This document shows, in pieces, positions 43,854-52,410 of a DNA stretch of 64,000 nt (positions are counted from its first letter, which is position 1; every line of letters starts with the position of its first letter). The translations under genes and the position numbers were made by a program. Source of the DNA: UBA4733 sp036734945 (GTDB lineage Bacteria; Chloroflexota; UBA4733); contig DAIMXP010000012.1 in NCBI GenBank assembly GCA_036734945.1, positions 22,403 to 86,402 on the forward strand, given 5' to 3'. The notes below the pieces were generated by a model. The model made no database searches. It saw only the letters and a list, made by a program, of their open reading frames with translations, and was not told where the DNA came from.

Positions 43854-44564
43854 TCAGCGGGGGAACTGCGCCACTAGCAGGTCCGGGCGGTTGGTGGTGA
43901 TACCGTCGACGCCAATCGCTACCAGTTCCCGCATCGTCGCCGGGTCATCCACAGTCCAGGCGATCACCGTGATGCCCTGCGCATGAAAGAGGCCAACACT
44001 CGCCGCCGTAAGTCGGACGTAGTTCACGGTTACCGCGTCCGTTGGTATGGCAGCCACGGTGGAAGCGTCGATACCCTCCAGGGCGTTCGCGTCGAGGGTC
44101 AAGGACGTCGCCACTGCCGGATTTGCGCGCTGGGTTGCCAGCAAGCTGGAGAGCGGCTGACCGCAGACGATGGCACGATGCACGCCTGCCTGCTGCACGG
44201 CGGCGCCGAGTTGCGCTTCGAAGCCGGCGCCCTTCAGGTCCAGCAGGGGTATCGCCTGGTCGCCCAGGAGCGCCAGTGCCTGCGCCAGCGTGGGCACGTC
44301 AGGAGCCGCCTGCTGCAACTCTGCTAGCGACAATGCCGCCACTGGTCGCGACATGCCATCGATGGTGATGGTGTTATCGTGGAGCAGCACCAGCGTGCCG
44401 TCGGACGTTGGCTGCACGTCTACTTCGACAAGGTCACAACCCAGCCGGACGGCCTCAGCGTAGGAGCGCAGCGTGTTGGCCACCACCAGACCGGCGGCGC
44501 CGCGATGGCCGGAGCGAATCGGGCGCGGGATCTCGTGGAGCCAGGCCGGACCGCGCAGTCTCAC
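43854..44564 (-). CDS. Glycerophosphodiester phosphodiesterase
   Basis: A 236-residue TIM-barrel GDPD that hydrolyses glycerophosphodiesters to glycerol 3-phosphate and alcohol. Catalytic and metal residues are in SGHRGAAG, EVDVQPTSDGTLVLLHD (E, D, H) and LLDLKG. TWTVDDP appears in the C-terminus as in other GDPDs. No signal peptide is seen, so it is probably cytoplasmic. It is alone, with a tRNA upstream on the same strand. Confidence 0.92.
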   Translation of the reverse strand: MRLRGPAWLHEIPRPIRSGHRGAAGLVVANTLRSYAEAVRLGCDLVEVDVQPTSDGTLVLLHDNTITIDGMSRPVAALSLAELQQAAPDVPTLAQALALLGDQAIPLLDLKGAGFEAQLGAAVQQAGVHRAIVCGQPLSSLLATQRANPAVATSLTLDANALEGIDASTVAAIPTDAVTVNYVRLTAASVGLFHAQGITVIAWTVDDPATMRELVAIGVDGITTNRPDLLVAQFPR

Positions 44565-44913
44565 GCGGCCACCCAGCGATCATCGCCAATGGTGAGACCA
44601 ATAGGGAGGAGACCGTGGACGATGCTGGGCTCGAACCAGCGACCTCGCGGATGTGAACCGCGCGCTCTAACCAACTGAGCTAATCGTCCTTCACCGTGCC
44701 ACGAGCACCGCCGATGCGCTTGGAGTATAGCGGATCAGACGGTGCTGGGCAACTATTGGATGCCTCCGGCGCATGGCCGGTCCGGCAGATGGGCGGACGC
44801 GGAAGCCCATACGTTATACTGATTCATTGTGGCATCAAGCTTGCTGTCGGGCGCCGTTTTGAGCCGCCAGCGCCCTCGGCCATGCGTAGATTACTCGCTC
44901 CCCGGAGGTTTCA
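44565..44913. other. 349-bp gap: tRNA and ftsH upstream region
   Basis: No protein gene. It holds tRNA-Val at 44616-44689 (minus strand) and the ftsH leader. TATACT at 44815-44820 is a possible -10 for ftsH but no good -35 stands upstream. CGGAGG near 44900 is the ftsH ribosome binding site. Confidence 0.75.
44616..44689 (-). tRNA. tRNA-Val (CAC anticodon)
   Basis: Minus-strand 74-nt cloverleaf. The acceptor stem is GGACGAT/ATCGTCC. The D arm follows, and the anticodon stem is CGCGG/CCGCG with loop TTCACAT, giving anticodon CAC (valine, codon GTG). The T arm is GCTGG TTCGAGC CCAGC. The discriminator is A. CCA is not encoded (the genomic sequence continues ACGG), so it must be added post-transcriptionally. 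Confidence 0.95.
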
Positions 44914-46764
44914 ATGGACGCCAAATGGCTCCGAAATAGCTTTGTCTACCTGATCATTCTGGTCGCGGTCATGGCGATCCTGTTCAGTCTGTTTCAGGGC
45001 AACACCCAGCCGAACAACCGTCCTATCAGTGAGGTGCTGGCACAAGTCCAGAAGGATGTCGCCAGCGGCATTACCACCGACAAGCTCGTCGTGAGCGGCA
45101 ACAAGATCACTGCAGATACCACCAACGGCCGCATGGTCACCTACAAGAGCGATACCGACAGCGTTTTGCAGTTGCTGCATAACAGCAACATTGGCTACAA
45201 CCAGGTACAGGTTGAGGACCAGCCGCCTTCCGAACTCAACAACTGGCTTGGCTTCATCGGCGGTTTGGCGCCGATCGTCATCTTCGGCGTGCTGATCCTC
45301 TTCATGATGCGCCAGGCGCAAGGCAGCAACTCGCAAGCACTCTCCTTCGGCAAGAGCCGTGCCCGCATGTTTATGGGCAACAAGCCGACCGCCACCTTCA
45401 ACGACGTCGCGGGTGTGGACGAGGCCAAACAGGAACTGGCGGAAATCGTCGAATTCTTGAAATTCCCCGACAAGTTCTCGGCTTTGGGCGCCCGCATACC
45501 GCGTGGTGTCCTGCTGATCGGCCCTCCGGGCACCGGCAAGACACTGCTCTCGCGCGCCGTGGCCGGTGAGGCGGGTGTGCCCTTCTTCTCGATCTCCGGT
45601 TCCGAGTTTGTCGAGATGTTCGTCGGCGTCGGCGCCAGTCGCGTGCGCGACCTGTTCGACCAGGCCAAGCGCAACTCGCCCTGCATCGTCTTTGTCGATG
45701 AAATCGATGCCGTTGGACGCCAGCGCGGCGCCGGGCTGGGCGGCAGCCACGACGAGCGAGAGCAGACGCTGAACCAGATCCTGGTGGAGATGGACGGCTT
45801 CGACACCAACACCAACGTCATTGTCCTCGCCGCTACCAACCGCCCGGACGTGCTGGACCCGGCGCTGCTGCGCCCGGGCCGCTTCGACCGGCACGTCGTG
45901 CTCCCCAACCCCGACGTGCGTGGTCGCAAGGAGATCCTGGAGATCCACACGCGCAACAAGCCCCTGGACAAGGTCGTCACGCTGGAGACGCTGGCCAAGA
46001 TGACGCCGGGCTTCTCCGGCGCTGACCTCTTCAACCTGGTCAATGAGGGCGCCATCCTGGCCGCCCGGCGCAACAAGAAGACCATCGGCAACTCCGAACT
46101 GGAGGAGGCGATCGACCGCGTCACCGCCGGGCCGGAACGCCGCAGCCGCGTCATCAGCGAGCGCGAGAAAGCCATCACCGCCTACCACGAGGTCGGTCAC
46201 GCCCTGGTCGCCCGCATGCTGGCCAACTGTGACCCCGTCCAGAAGATCTCCATCGTCGCCCGCGGCATGATGGGCGGCTACACGCGCTTCCTGCCGCGCG
46301 AAGACCGCTACCTCTGGACCCGCAACCAGTTCCGCGACAACCTGGGCTCGTTGCTGGGGGGACACGTCTCAGAGAAGATCGTCTTCGGTGACGTCTCCAC
46401 CGGCGCCGAGAACGACATCGAGCGCGCGACGAATATGTCGCGCAAGATGGTGTGCGAGTACGGCATGAGTGAGAAGTTGGGGCCACGCGCTTTCGGGCAC
46501 AAGGAGGAGATGGTCTTCCTCGGCCGCGAGATCAGCGAGCAGCGCAACTACAGTGAGGCCATCGCCCAACTGATTGATTCTGAGATCAAAGAGCTGATCG
46601 ACAACGCCTACGCCCGCGCCTTCGAGATCCTCACCCGCCATCGCGACAAGCTGACGGAGATAAGCGAAGTGTTGATGAAGGACGAAACGATCGACGCCGA
46701 GCGTTTCGAAGATTTCTTCCGCGCCAACCCGCCCCAGTTCGTGCCGGCGCCGGTGCTGGGGTAA
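44914..46764 (+). CDS. ftsH: ATP-dependent zinc metalloprotease FtsH
   Basis: This 616-residue membrane-anchored AAA protease degrades damaged membrane and short-lived cytosolic proteins. Two transmembrane segments (about 10-27 and 117-131) flank a periplasmic domain. Walker A is GPPGTGKT (203-210), Walker B is IVFVDEIDAV, and SRH is ATNRPDVLDPALLRPGRFD. The zinc site is HEVGH (425-429). The C-terminus is short and lacks the long linker seen in E. coli. CGGAGG lies before the ATG. Confidence 0.97.
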   Translation: MDAKWLRNSFVYLIILVAVMAILFSLFQGNTQPNNRPISEVLAQVQKDVASGITTDKLVVSGNKITADTTNGRMVTYKSDTDSVLQLLHNSNIGYNQVQVEDQPPSELNNWLGFIGGLAPIVIFGVLILFMMRQAQGSNSQALSFGKSRARMFMGNKPTATFNDVAGVDEAKQELAEIVEFLKFPDKFSALGARIPRGVLLIGPPGTGKTLLSRAVAGEAGVPFFSISGSEFVEMFVGVGASRVRDLFDQAKRNSPCIVFVDEIDAVGRQRGAGLGGSHDEREQTLNQILVEMDGFDTNTNVIVLAATNRPDVLDPALLRPGRFDRHVVLPNPDVRGRKEILEIHTRNKPLDKVVTLETLAKMTPGFSGADLFNLVNEGAILAARRNKKTIGNSELEEAIDRVTAGPERRSRVISEREKAITAYHEVGHALVARMLANCDPVQKISIVARGMMGGYTRFLPREDRYLWTRNQFRDNLGSLLGGHVSEKIVFGDVSTGAENDIERATNMSRKMVCEYGMSEKLGPRAFGHKEEMVFLGREISEQRNYSEAIAQLIDSEIKELIDNAYARAFEILTRHRDKLTEISEVLMKDETIDAERFEDFFRANPPQFVPAPVLG

Positions 46765-46773
46765 GGACTTGGA

Positions 46774-46800
46774 AAGGGCGGCGACTGCGGTCTGCGGCCC
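46774..46800. repeat. Half copy of palindromic repeat family I
   Basis: GGCGGCGACTGCGGTCTGCG plus GCC, the left arm of the family, 10 bp after the ftsH stop. The right arm is missing, so it cannot form the full hairpin. Confidence 0.7.
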
Positions 46801-46878
46801 TAACCCCTCATTTTGGCAATCATCTGCTAAAATGCACCCGCCGAGCGCGTGCGCTCGCAGTGCTGGAGAAGGGGGACC

Positions 46879-47766
46879 ATGCGTCCATTCGCGTTTTATG
46901 CTCCTGGTTCGTTGCCGGAAGCGCTGACCTTGCTGCAGGAGCAGGGGCAGGGCGGACGACTGCTGGCCGGGGGGACCGATCTGCTTGTGCAGATGAAAGA
47001 GCGTGACCTGGCGCCGCGCTACGTCGTGAGCCTTCGCAACGTGCGTGAGGTACAGGCGATCACCTTCGAGGCCGACGGCGGCGTCACGATTGGCGCCCGC
47101 GTCTCGATGCGGGAGATCGAACTCAACCCGAGAATTCGCGCCAACTACCCGGCGCTGGCCGAGGCAGCCGGCATGATCGGCTCGATTCAGGTGCGCAATC
47201 TGGCCACACTGGGCGGCAACGTCTGCAACGCCGCCCCCTCCGCCGACACCGGACCCGCGCTGATCGCCCTAGCGGCGACGGCCCTGATTGCCGGCCCCGA
47301 CACGATGCGCGAGCTGCCTGTGGAGGAACTGTTCCAGGGGCCGGGACGAACGGGATTGCAGCCTGGCGAAATTCTGACCGCCATTCGCCTACCAGCGCCT
47401 GCACCGCAGTCGGGCAGCGCCTACATGCGGCACACGCCCCGCGCTGAGTTGGATATTGCCGTGGTCGGCGCTGCGGCGGCGCTCCGACTGGACGGCGACA
47501 TGATCGTGGACGCCCGTGTGGCGTTGGGGGCTGTCGCGCCGGTGCCGTTGCGCATGCCGGGCGTTGAGGCGGCGCTCAAGGGGAAACCGGCGACTGCGGC
47601 GACGCTGGCGGCGGCGGCCGAGGTTGCTGCCGGTGAGGTGCGTCCCATCTCCGATCAACGCGGCTCCGAGAGTTTCCGCCGCACGCTGAGCGCCGTCTTG
47701 ACGCGGCGCGTTCTGGAACGGGCGCTGGCGGCAGCGCAGGCAGGGGAGGCAGTGGCACATGGCTAA
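46879..47766 (+). CDS. Molybdenum hydroxylase FAD-binding subunit (CoxM-like)
   Basis: A 295-residue medium subunit of a xanthine dehydrogenase/CO dehydrogenase-type enzyme. FAD binding is shown by GGRLLAGGTDLLVQMKER (about 26-43) and ATLGGNVCNAAPSADT. It passes electrons from the iron-sulphur subunit to an acceptor. ATG 46879 has AAGGGGG upstream. The gene overlaps the (2Fe-2S) subunit gene by 8 bp and begins the first of two such operons. Confidence 0.93.
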   Translation: MRPFAFYAPGSLPEALTLLQEQGQGGRLLAGGTDLLVQMKERDLAPRYVVSLRNVREVQAITFEADGGVTIGARVSMREIELNPRIRANYPALAEAAGMIGSIQVRNLATLGGNVCNAAPSADTGPALIALAATALIAGPDTMRELPVEELFQGPGRTGLQPGEILTAIRLPAPAPQSGSAYMRHTPRAELDIAVVGAAAALRLDGDMIVDARVALGAVAPVPLRMPGVEAALKGKPATAATLAAAAEVAAGEVRPISDQRGSESFRRTLSAVLTRRVLERALAAAQAGEAVAHG

Positions 47767-48307
47767 GACCGTTGTTCAGTTCACGCTCAACGGCAACCCC
47801 GTTGACATCTATACCGAGCCCTTTCGCACGCTGCTGGAAGTGGTGCGCGACGACCTGGGCCTGACCGGCTCGAAGGAAGGCTGCGGTACCGGAGACTGCG
47901 GCGCCTGCACGATGATCGTCAACGGCAAGACCGTCAATTCCTGCCTCATGCTCATCCCGGAGCTCCAACAGGCCGACGTGGTGTCCGTCGAAGGGCTGGC
48001 GACCAACGGGCGCCTCCACCCGGTCCAGCAGGCTTTCATCGACCACAGTGGCCTGCAATGCGGCTTCTGTATCCCCGGCATGCTGATGTCGGCAGCCGCA
48101 ACCGTCAAGGACAACCCTCACGCCAATGAGGAAGAGATTCGCGTCGGTCTGGCCGGCAACCTCTGCCGCTGCACCGGCTACGACAAGATCGTCAAAGCAG
48201 TACTGGCTGTGACCAGGGGCGAAGCCACGACCCCGGCGAACCACACTGCCGCCGTAGCCGGCGGGCGCAAAGAAGACATCTCGCCGGTCATCATGTTTCA
48301 GGAATAG
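47759..48307 (+). CDS. Molybdenum hydroxylase (2Fe-2S) subunit (CoxS-like)
   Basis: A 182-residue small subunit. The plant-type cluster ligands are in CGTGDCGAC and the later NSCLM, and the second cluster is in CGFC and CRCTGYDKIV. GSKEGCGTG marks the family. A C-terminal extension of about 25 residues follows the usual end (HTAAVAGGRKEDIS). It transfers electrons between the molybdenum site and FAD. Confidence 0.94.
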   Translation: MAKTVVQFTLNGNPVDIYTEPFRTLLEVVRDDLGLTGSKEGCGTGDCGACTMIVNGKTVNSCLMLIPELQQADVVSVEGLATNGRLHPVQQAFIDHSGLQCGFCIPGMLMSAAATVKDNPHANEEEIRVGLAGNLCRCTGYDKIVKAVLAVTRGEATTPANHTAAVAGGRKEDISPVIMFQE

Positions 48308-48367
48308 CCGTTCGCTCGTCTTTTCCGAAAGTAGCGCCGGCTAGCCGGCGGAATGAGGAGTTCAACC

Positions 48368-50860
48368 ATGGTGGATCTGCAGGAACGGCCCGCCGACGCG
48401 CCGCAACGTGACTGGGGCGCCCGCAAATATGTAGGTCAGCGCCTGCCGCGTGTGGACGGTGTCGATAAGGTCACCGGCCGCATGGTCTATGGCGCCGATA
48501 TAAGCGTCACCGGCATGCTCTGCGGCAAGCAGTTGGGCAGCCCGCACGCCCACGCCCGCATCGTGCGGATCGACACCGAAAAGGCCAAGGCCCTGCCCGG
48601 CGTGTTCGCTGTGATCACCGGCGCCGACATGCCGCGCCTGGTGTCGGAGATCAGCGGCAGTGAGGTCGGCGGAGAAGAGTTCGACGTTGCCAGCCGCGGT
48701 AAGCGCATCCTGGCCTGGAAGAAGGTGCTCTTCCACGGCGAGCCGGTGGCTGCCGTCGCCGCCGCCACGGCGTCAATTGCCGATCAGGCGCTGTCTTTGA
48801 TCGAGGTGGAGTACGACCCGCTGCCACCGGTGATCGATCCGATCCGCGCGCTGGCGCCGGATGCCCCAGTCCTGCACGACAACAACTTTGCCGAGACCTT
48901 TGCCGGCAAAGCCGACCGGCCCGGCAACATCTGCCGTGTCAACGAAATTGTAAAGGGTGACGTCGCTCAGGGCTTCGCCGAGGCTGCCGTGGTGGTGGAA
49001 GACACCTTCGCCACGGCGGTCGTCCATCAAGGCTATATCGAGCCGCAGGCCACCCTGGCCGAGTTCACACCAACGGGGGATCTCAACCTCTGGACCACGA
49101 CGCAGGGTAGCTTCGGTGTCCGGTCCGGTGTGTCCAGCTTCCTGCACATCCCGGTCGGCCGCATCAAGGTCACGCCGCTGGAAGTCGGTGGCAGCTTCGG
49201 GGCCAAAGGGGCGATGGGTGTCGAGCCACTGGCGGCCCTGCTGGCCCATGCCGCCGGCCGGCCGGTCAAGTGCGTCCTGCGCCGTTCCGAGGTGCTCAAG
49301 GCGACCCGCCCGGCGCCGGGCAGCGTCATCCAGGTCAAGATCGGCGCACGCCAGGACGGCACGTTCACGGCGCTGGAAGCGCGCATGGTCTACGATGTCG
49401 GCGGCTACCCTGGCGGCGCCTCCGGCGCCGGCATGAACATCGGGCCGGGGCCCTACAAGTGGCCGAATGCCCGCGTCGAGGGCATCGACGTGATGACCAA
49501 CAAGCCGAGCGTTACGGCCTACCGCGCCCCCGGCGGACCGCAGGCGGCCTATGCCATCGAGTCGGTGGTGGATCGCATCGCCGTGCAACTGGGCATGGAC
49601 CCGATTGCACTGCGCCTGCGCAACGCAGTGCAACTGGGCGACCGTGCCATCAACGACGTGGAATGGGTGCGCGTCGGCTTTACGGAGATCCTGGAAGCCG
49701 TGCGGAGCCACGCCTGCTGGTCGGAGCCGGTACCGACTCCGTCGCAACCGGGCCGCAAACGCGGCCGCGGTGTCGCCGCCGGCTACTGGGGCGGCGGCGT
49801 CGGTACCTCCACGGCGGAGATTCACTTCGCCGAAGATGGCGCCGCCCGCATCGTCACCGGCTCGATCGACCTCACCGGCTGCCGCTCGGCGGTGTGCCAG
49901 ATCGCGGCCGAGGCGCTGGACATGCCGTTCGAGAAGATCGGCATCAAGACGGAAAGCACGGACGCGGTGGCCTTCAACGACGGCACCGGCGGCAGCCGCC
50001 TGACGCTCAGTCTGGGCACCGCGGTCTACCGTGCCGCGGTGGACGGCCGCGAGAAGCTCCGCCAGCGCGCAGCGCAGCAATTGAAAGCCGACGAGCAGGA
50101 CGTCGTCGAGGAAGACGGGCGCTACTACGCCCGTTCCGCGCCGGAAGTGTCCTTCACCCGCCAGCAGGTCATCCGCCGCTCCATGAACTCCGGCGACGGC
50201 CCGGTGGTTGGCGTGGGCAACACGACGCACCTCAAGCGCGCACCGGCCTTCGCCGTCCAGGTCGCCGAGGTTGAGGTGGACGAGGAGACCGGCCAGACCT
50301 GGGTGGTACGCTTCACCGGTTGTCAGGATGTCGGCTGCGCCATCAATCCCGACCTCTGCGAAGGCCAGATCCAGGGGTCTGCCGTCCAGGGCATCGGCTG
50401 GGCGCTCACCGAGGGTTACGTGTACGACGAGCGCGGCCTGCTGCGCAACCCGTCGCTGCTCGACTACCGCAAGCTCACCTCGCTGGACGTGCCGAACATC
50501 GACTGCATCCTGGTGGAGGTGCCGGCGGAAGAGAGTCCCTACGGCGTGCGCGGTACCGGAGAAGTCAACATCGTCCCCACCCTCGCCGCGGTGGGGAACG
50601 CCATCTACGACGCCATCGGCGTGCAACTGACCGAGACACCGTTCTCGGCGGAGCGCGTGCTGGCCGCCATCCGTCAGGGTGAACCCGTGTCGCGCTATCG
50701 CGGCGTGGACATCGCCGCTATCCTGGCCGGAACGGCCGCCGAAGGCGCCGTCCCCGAAATGGCCGAGATCCCCTGCGAGGAGGAGACGGTCACTGAGGGC
50801 CGCGCAACTCCGCCGACCAGGGCGAGCGAAGAGGCGAGCTACACCCAGACGGAGGGGTGA
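48368..50860 (+). CDS. Molybdenum hydroxylase catalytic subunit 1
   Basis: About 830 residues. The large subunit has the aldehyde oxidase/xanthine dehydrogenase molybdopterin fold. The region where CO dehydrogenase carries AYxCSFR reads TAYRAPGGP, so this is not a form I CO dehydrogenase. The catalytic Glu is in GVRGTGEVNIVP. HEGYIEPQ-like VVHQGYIEPQ and GGSFGAKG are also present. It hydroxylates a heterocycle or aldehyde using water. A Ser/Glu/Pro-rich tail of about 40 residues ends the protein. ATG 48368 has GAGGAG upstream. Confidence 0.9.
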   Translation: MVDLQERPADAPQRDWGARKYVGQRLPRVDGVDKVTGRMVYGADISVTGMLCGKQLGSPHAHARIVRIDTEKAKALPGVFAVITGADMPRLVSEISGSEVGGEEFDVASRGKRILAWKKVLFHGEPVAAVAAATASIADQALSLIEVEYDPLPPVIDPIRALAPDAPVLHDNNFAETFAGKADRPGNICRVNEIVKGDVAQGFAEAAVVVEDTFATAVVHQGYIEPQATLAEFTPTGDLNLWTTTQGSFGVRSGVSSFLHIPVGRIKVTPLEVGGSFGAKGAMGVEPLAALLAHAAGRPVKCVLRRSEVLKATRPAPGSVIQVKIGARQDGTFTALEARMVYDVGGYPGGASGAGMNIGPGPYKWPNARVEGIDVMTNKPSVTAYRAPGGPQAAYAIESVVDRIAVQLGMDPIALRLRNAVQLGDRAINDVEWVRVGFTEILEAVRSHACWSEPVPTPSQPGRKRGRGVAAGYWGGGVGTSTAEIHFAEDGAARIVTGSIDLTGCRSAVCQIAAEALDMPFEKIGIKTESTDAVAFNDGTGGSRLTLSLGTAVYRAAVDGREKLRQRAAQQLKADEQDVVEEDGRYYARSAPEVSFTRQQVIRRSMNSGDGPVVGVGNTTHLKRAPAFAVQVAEVEVDEETGQTWVVRFTGCQDVGCAINPDLCEGQIQGSAVQGIGWALTEGYVYDERGLLRNPSLLDYRKLTSLDVPNIDCILVEVPAEESPYGVRGTGEVNIVPTLAAVGNAIYDAIGVQLTETPFSAERVLAAIRQGEPVSRYRGVDIAAILAGTAAEGAVPEMAEIPCEEETVTEGRATPPTRASEEASYTQTEG

Positions 50861-51095
50861 CCCCTCCCCCTGACCCCCTCCCCCTCACGGGAGAGGGGGA
50901 ACGCAATTCGAGCGTTGGGCCGCCTGCCGCGCAGAAACCCCTCCCCCCCACGGGCGAGCGGGAACGCAATTCGAGGGGCAGGTAGTGTTCAGAGCGACTC
51001 GCTCGCCTGAAGGTAGCCGTGGGCCAACGGCAAGTGAGGTGCGTTCTCTCTCTCCCGTGAGGGGGAGAGAGTCAGAGAGAGGGGTCTCCTCCCGG
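50861..51095. repeat. GC-rich CCCTCCCC/GGGGGAGA repeat tract
   Basis: Contains two pairs of oppositely oriented CTCCCCCTCACGGGAGAGGG-like units (about 50870-50960) and a second CTCTCTCCCGTGAGGGGGAG hairpin at about 51046-51071. The same CTCTCCCGTCAGGGGGAGAG core is in the 66-bp inverted repeat at 56172-56374. The tract provides the purine-rich GAGAGAGGGG ahead of rsmD. Confidence 0.65.
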
Positions 51096-51659
51096 TTGCG
51101 CATTATCGCAGGAGCCGCCCGGGGAACCCCCCTAGCCGCCCCCCCCGGCCTGGCCACCCGACCGACGTCGGACCTCCTGCGCGGCGCCATTTTCAATATG
51201 CTGGCCGCTGAAGGGCCGTTTGACCGCGTGGCGGACCTCTATGCGGGTAGCGGAGCGTTGGGCATCGAAGCCTTGAGCCGGGGGGCGGCATTTTGCGCGT
51301 TCATTGAGCAGAACTCGCGCGCCTGTCGCACGATTCAACGCAACCTCGACGCGACGAAGTTCGGCGCCATTGCCAGCGTGATCTGTGCTGTTCTACCGCA
51401 GGCTATCGACCGCCTGCCCGGCGCATTCGACCTCGTACTCCTTGATCCACCCTACGAGGCCGATCAACTGCCCGCTGCCCTGGCGAAACTAGCAATCTCC
51501 GAGCACCTTTCCCCTGACGCCCTCATTGTCGCCGAGCACCGCGCCACCACGCTGCTCCCCGAAGCGATAGCTGGTCTTACCGTCTGGAAACTCCGCCGGC
51601 AGGGCGATGCGGCCGTGACCATTTACCGTACTGCGCCAGCATCGCCGGTGCTGCCGTAA
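51096..51659 (+). CDS. rsmD: 16S rRNA (guanine966-N2)-methyltransferase
   Basis: About 187 residues. RsmD methylates G966 of 16S rRNA. Features are LRIIAGAARGTPL, RPTSDLLRGAIFNML, DLYAGSGALGIEALSRGA and the catalytic LDPPYE. TTG 51096 is chosen because homologues begin at LRIIAG; the frame is open upstream to 50985, but that stretch is only repeat sequence. The ribosome binding site is therefore embedded in the repeat. It lies between the two molybdenum hydroxylase operons. Confidence 0.9.
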   Translation: MRIIAGAARGTPLAAPPGLATRPTSDLLRGAIFNMLAAEGPFDRVADLYAGSGALGIEALSRGAAFCAFIEQNSRACRTIQRNLDATKFGAIASVICAVLPQAIDRLPGAFDLVLLDPPYEADQLPAALAKLAISEHLSPDALIVAEHRATTLLPEAIAGLTVWKLRRQGDAAVTIYRTAPASPVLP

Positions 51660-51687
51660 GCTACCCTGGATGTGAGGAGAGGTACCG

Positions 51688-52137
51688 TTGGCCATTGAGA
51701 TTATGCAACTCGTCGACGACTTTGAGCAGATCGTCAATGCCGCCGTGCGTGTACCGCTGACTGCGCGCGTCATGCTGGATGAGCGGCGCTGTCTGGACCT
51801 GTTGGACCAGATGCGCGTGCTGGTACCGGAGGAAATCCGGCAGGCACGCCGCATCCAGCAGGATCGCGAGCACACGCTGCAGCAAGCGCTGGAACAGTCG
51901 GAGAAGCTGACCCGCCAGGCGGAAGAGCGCGCCGAGCGCATGCTGCGCGAGAACGGCCTGCTGCGTGATGCCGAACAGGCGGTGGCGCAGCGGGCGATGA
52001 CCGCCCAGCAGCACGTGCGGCAACGGCGGGAAGGCGCCGACCAGTACGCTGCCGACATGGTCACACGCCTGGGCCATCTGGTGGCTTACGACCTACAGGA
52101 GGTCGAGGGCGGCCTGGAGAGCATCGGCGAAGATTAG
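51688..52137 (+). CDS. SepIVA/DivIVA-like coiled-coil protein
   Basis: A 149-residue protein starting at TTG with GAGGAGAGG upstream. The N-terminal region DFEQIVNAAVRVPLTARVMLDERR and LDLLDQMRVLVPEEI recalls the start of mycobacterial SepIVA (my recollection of that sequence, not a search). The rest is a charged heptad coiled coil rich in Arg, Glu and Gln. SepIVA/DivIVA-type proteins scaffold cell division and envelope growth. In Actinobacteria, sepIVA, rsmD and coaD genes are neighbours, and the rsmD adjacency here agrees. Function is inferred. Confidence 0.6.
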   Translation: MAIEIMQLVDDFEQIVNAAVRVPLTARVMLDERRCLDLLDQMRVLVPEEIRQARRIQQDREHTLQQALEQSEKLTRQAEERAERMLRENGLLRDAEQAVAQRAMTAQQHVRQRREGADQYAADMVTRLGHLVAYDLQEVEGGLESIGED

Positions 52138-52140
52138 CTG

Positions 52141-52404
52141 CTAGCCGCCGCCGATCGCCGGCAGTATCTGCACTTCACTGTCGGGTGGCACCGGCTCCAG
52201 CAGGCCGAGGGTACCCGTCTCACCGTCCACGGCGACGGCGATGCCGGACTGCAGCCGGTCGCCCTGGCAGAGGCGATCACGCATGCCGGGGTAGGCACGA
52301 TCCAGGTCGGCGATGATCTCGCCGACCGTCGCGCCTGCTGCGGTCACCTGCCGCTGACCACCCGTGAGCGGACGCAGCAGGGAAGGGATCCATACCGTCG
52401 CCAC
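52141..52404 (-). CDS. MoaD/ThiS-family ubiquitin-like protein
   Basis: An 87-residue beta-grasp protein that ends in AIGGG, the C-terminal Gly-Gly used for thiocarboxylation in molybdopterin or thiamine synthesis. TVGEIIADLDRAYPGMRDRL and VAVDGE fit MoaD. It lies 6 bp downstream of the second catalytic subunit of a molybdenum enzyme and in the same direction, suggesting a role in cofactor supply for it. MoaD-like proteins that carry sulphur for other purposes cannot be ruled out. Confidence 0.8.
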   Translation of the reverse strand: MATVWIPSLLRPLTGGQRQVTAAGATVGEIIADLDRAYPGMRDRLCQGDRLQSGIAVAVDGETGTLGLLEPVPPDSEVQILPAIGGG

Positions 52405-52410
52405 TGACCG

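Noticed and set aside
44792..44820. Promoter for ftsH with TATACT -10
   Set aside because: No acceptable -35 hexamer at 16-18 bp, so not listed as a promoter.
44911..46365. 484-codon minus-strand open frame opposite ftsH
   Set aside because: It is antisense to a protein with complete AAA and zinc-protease motifs; high GC leaves antisense frames open.
48773..50626. 617-codon minus-strand open frame opposite the first Mo catalytic subunit
   Set aside because: Composition is low-complexity His/Asp/Arg/Ala typical of antisense GC-rich frames, and the plus strand has all the family motifs.
46879..50860. Aerobic CO dehydrogenase (coxMSL)
   Set aside because: Gene order fits but the catalytic subunit has AYRAPG instead of the form I AYxCSFR motif; no coxDEF genes follow.
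50985..51095. Longer RsmD with 37 extra N-terminal residues
   Set aside because: The extra stretch is translated repeat and lies before the conserved LRIIAG start.
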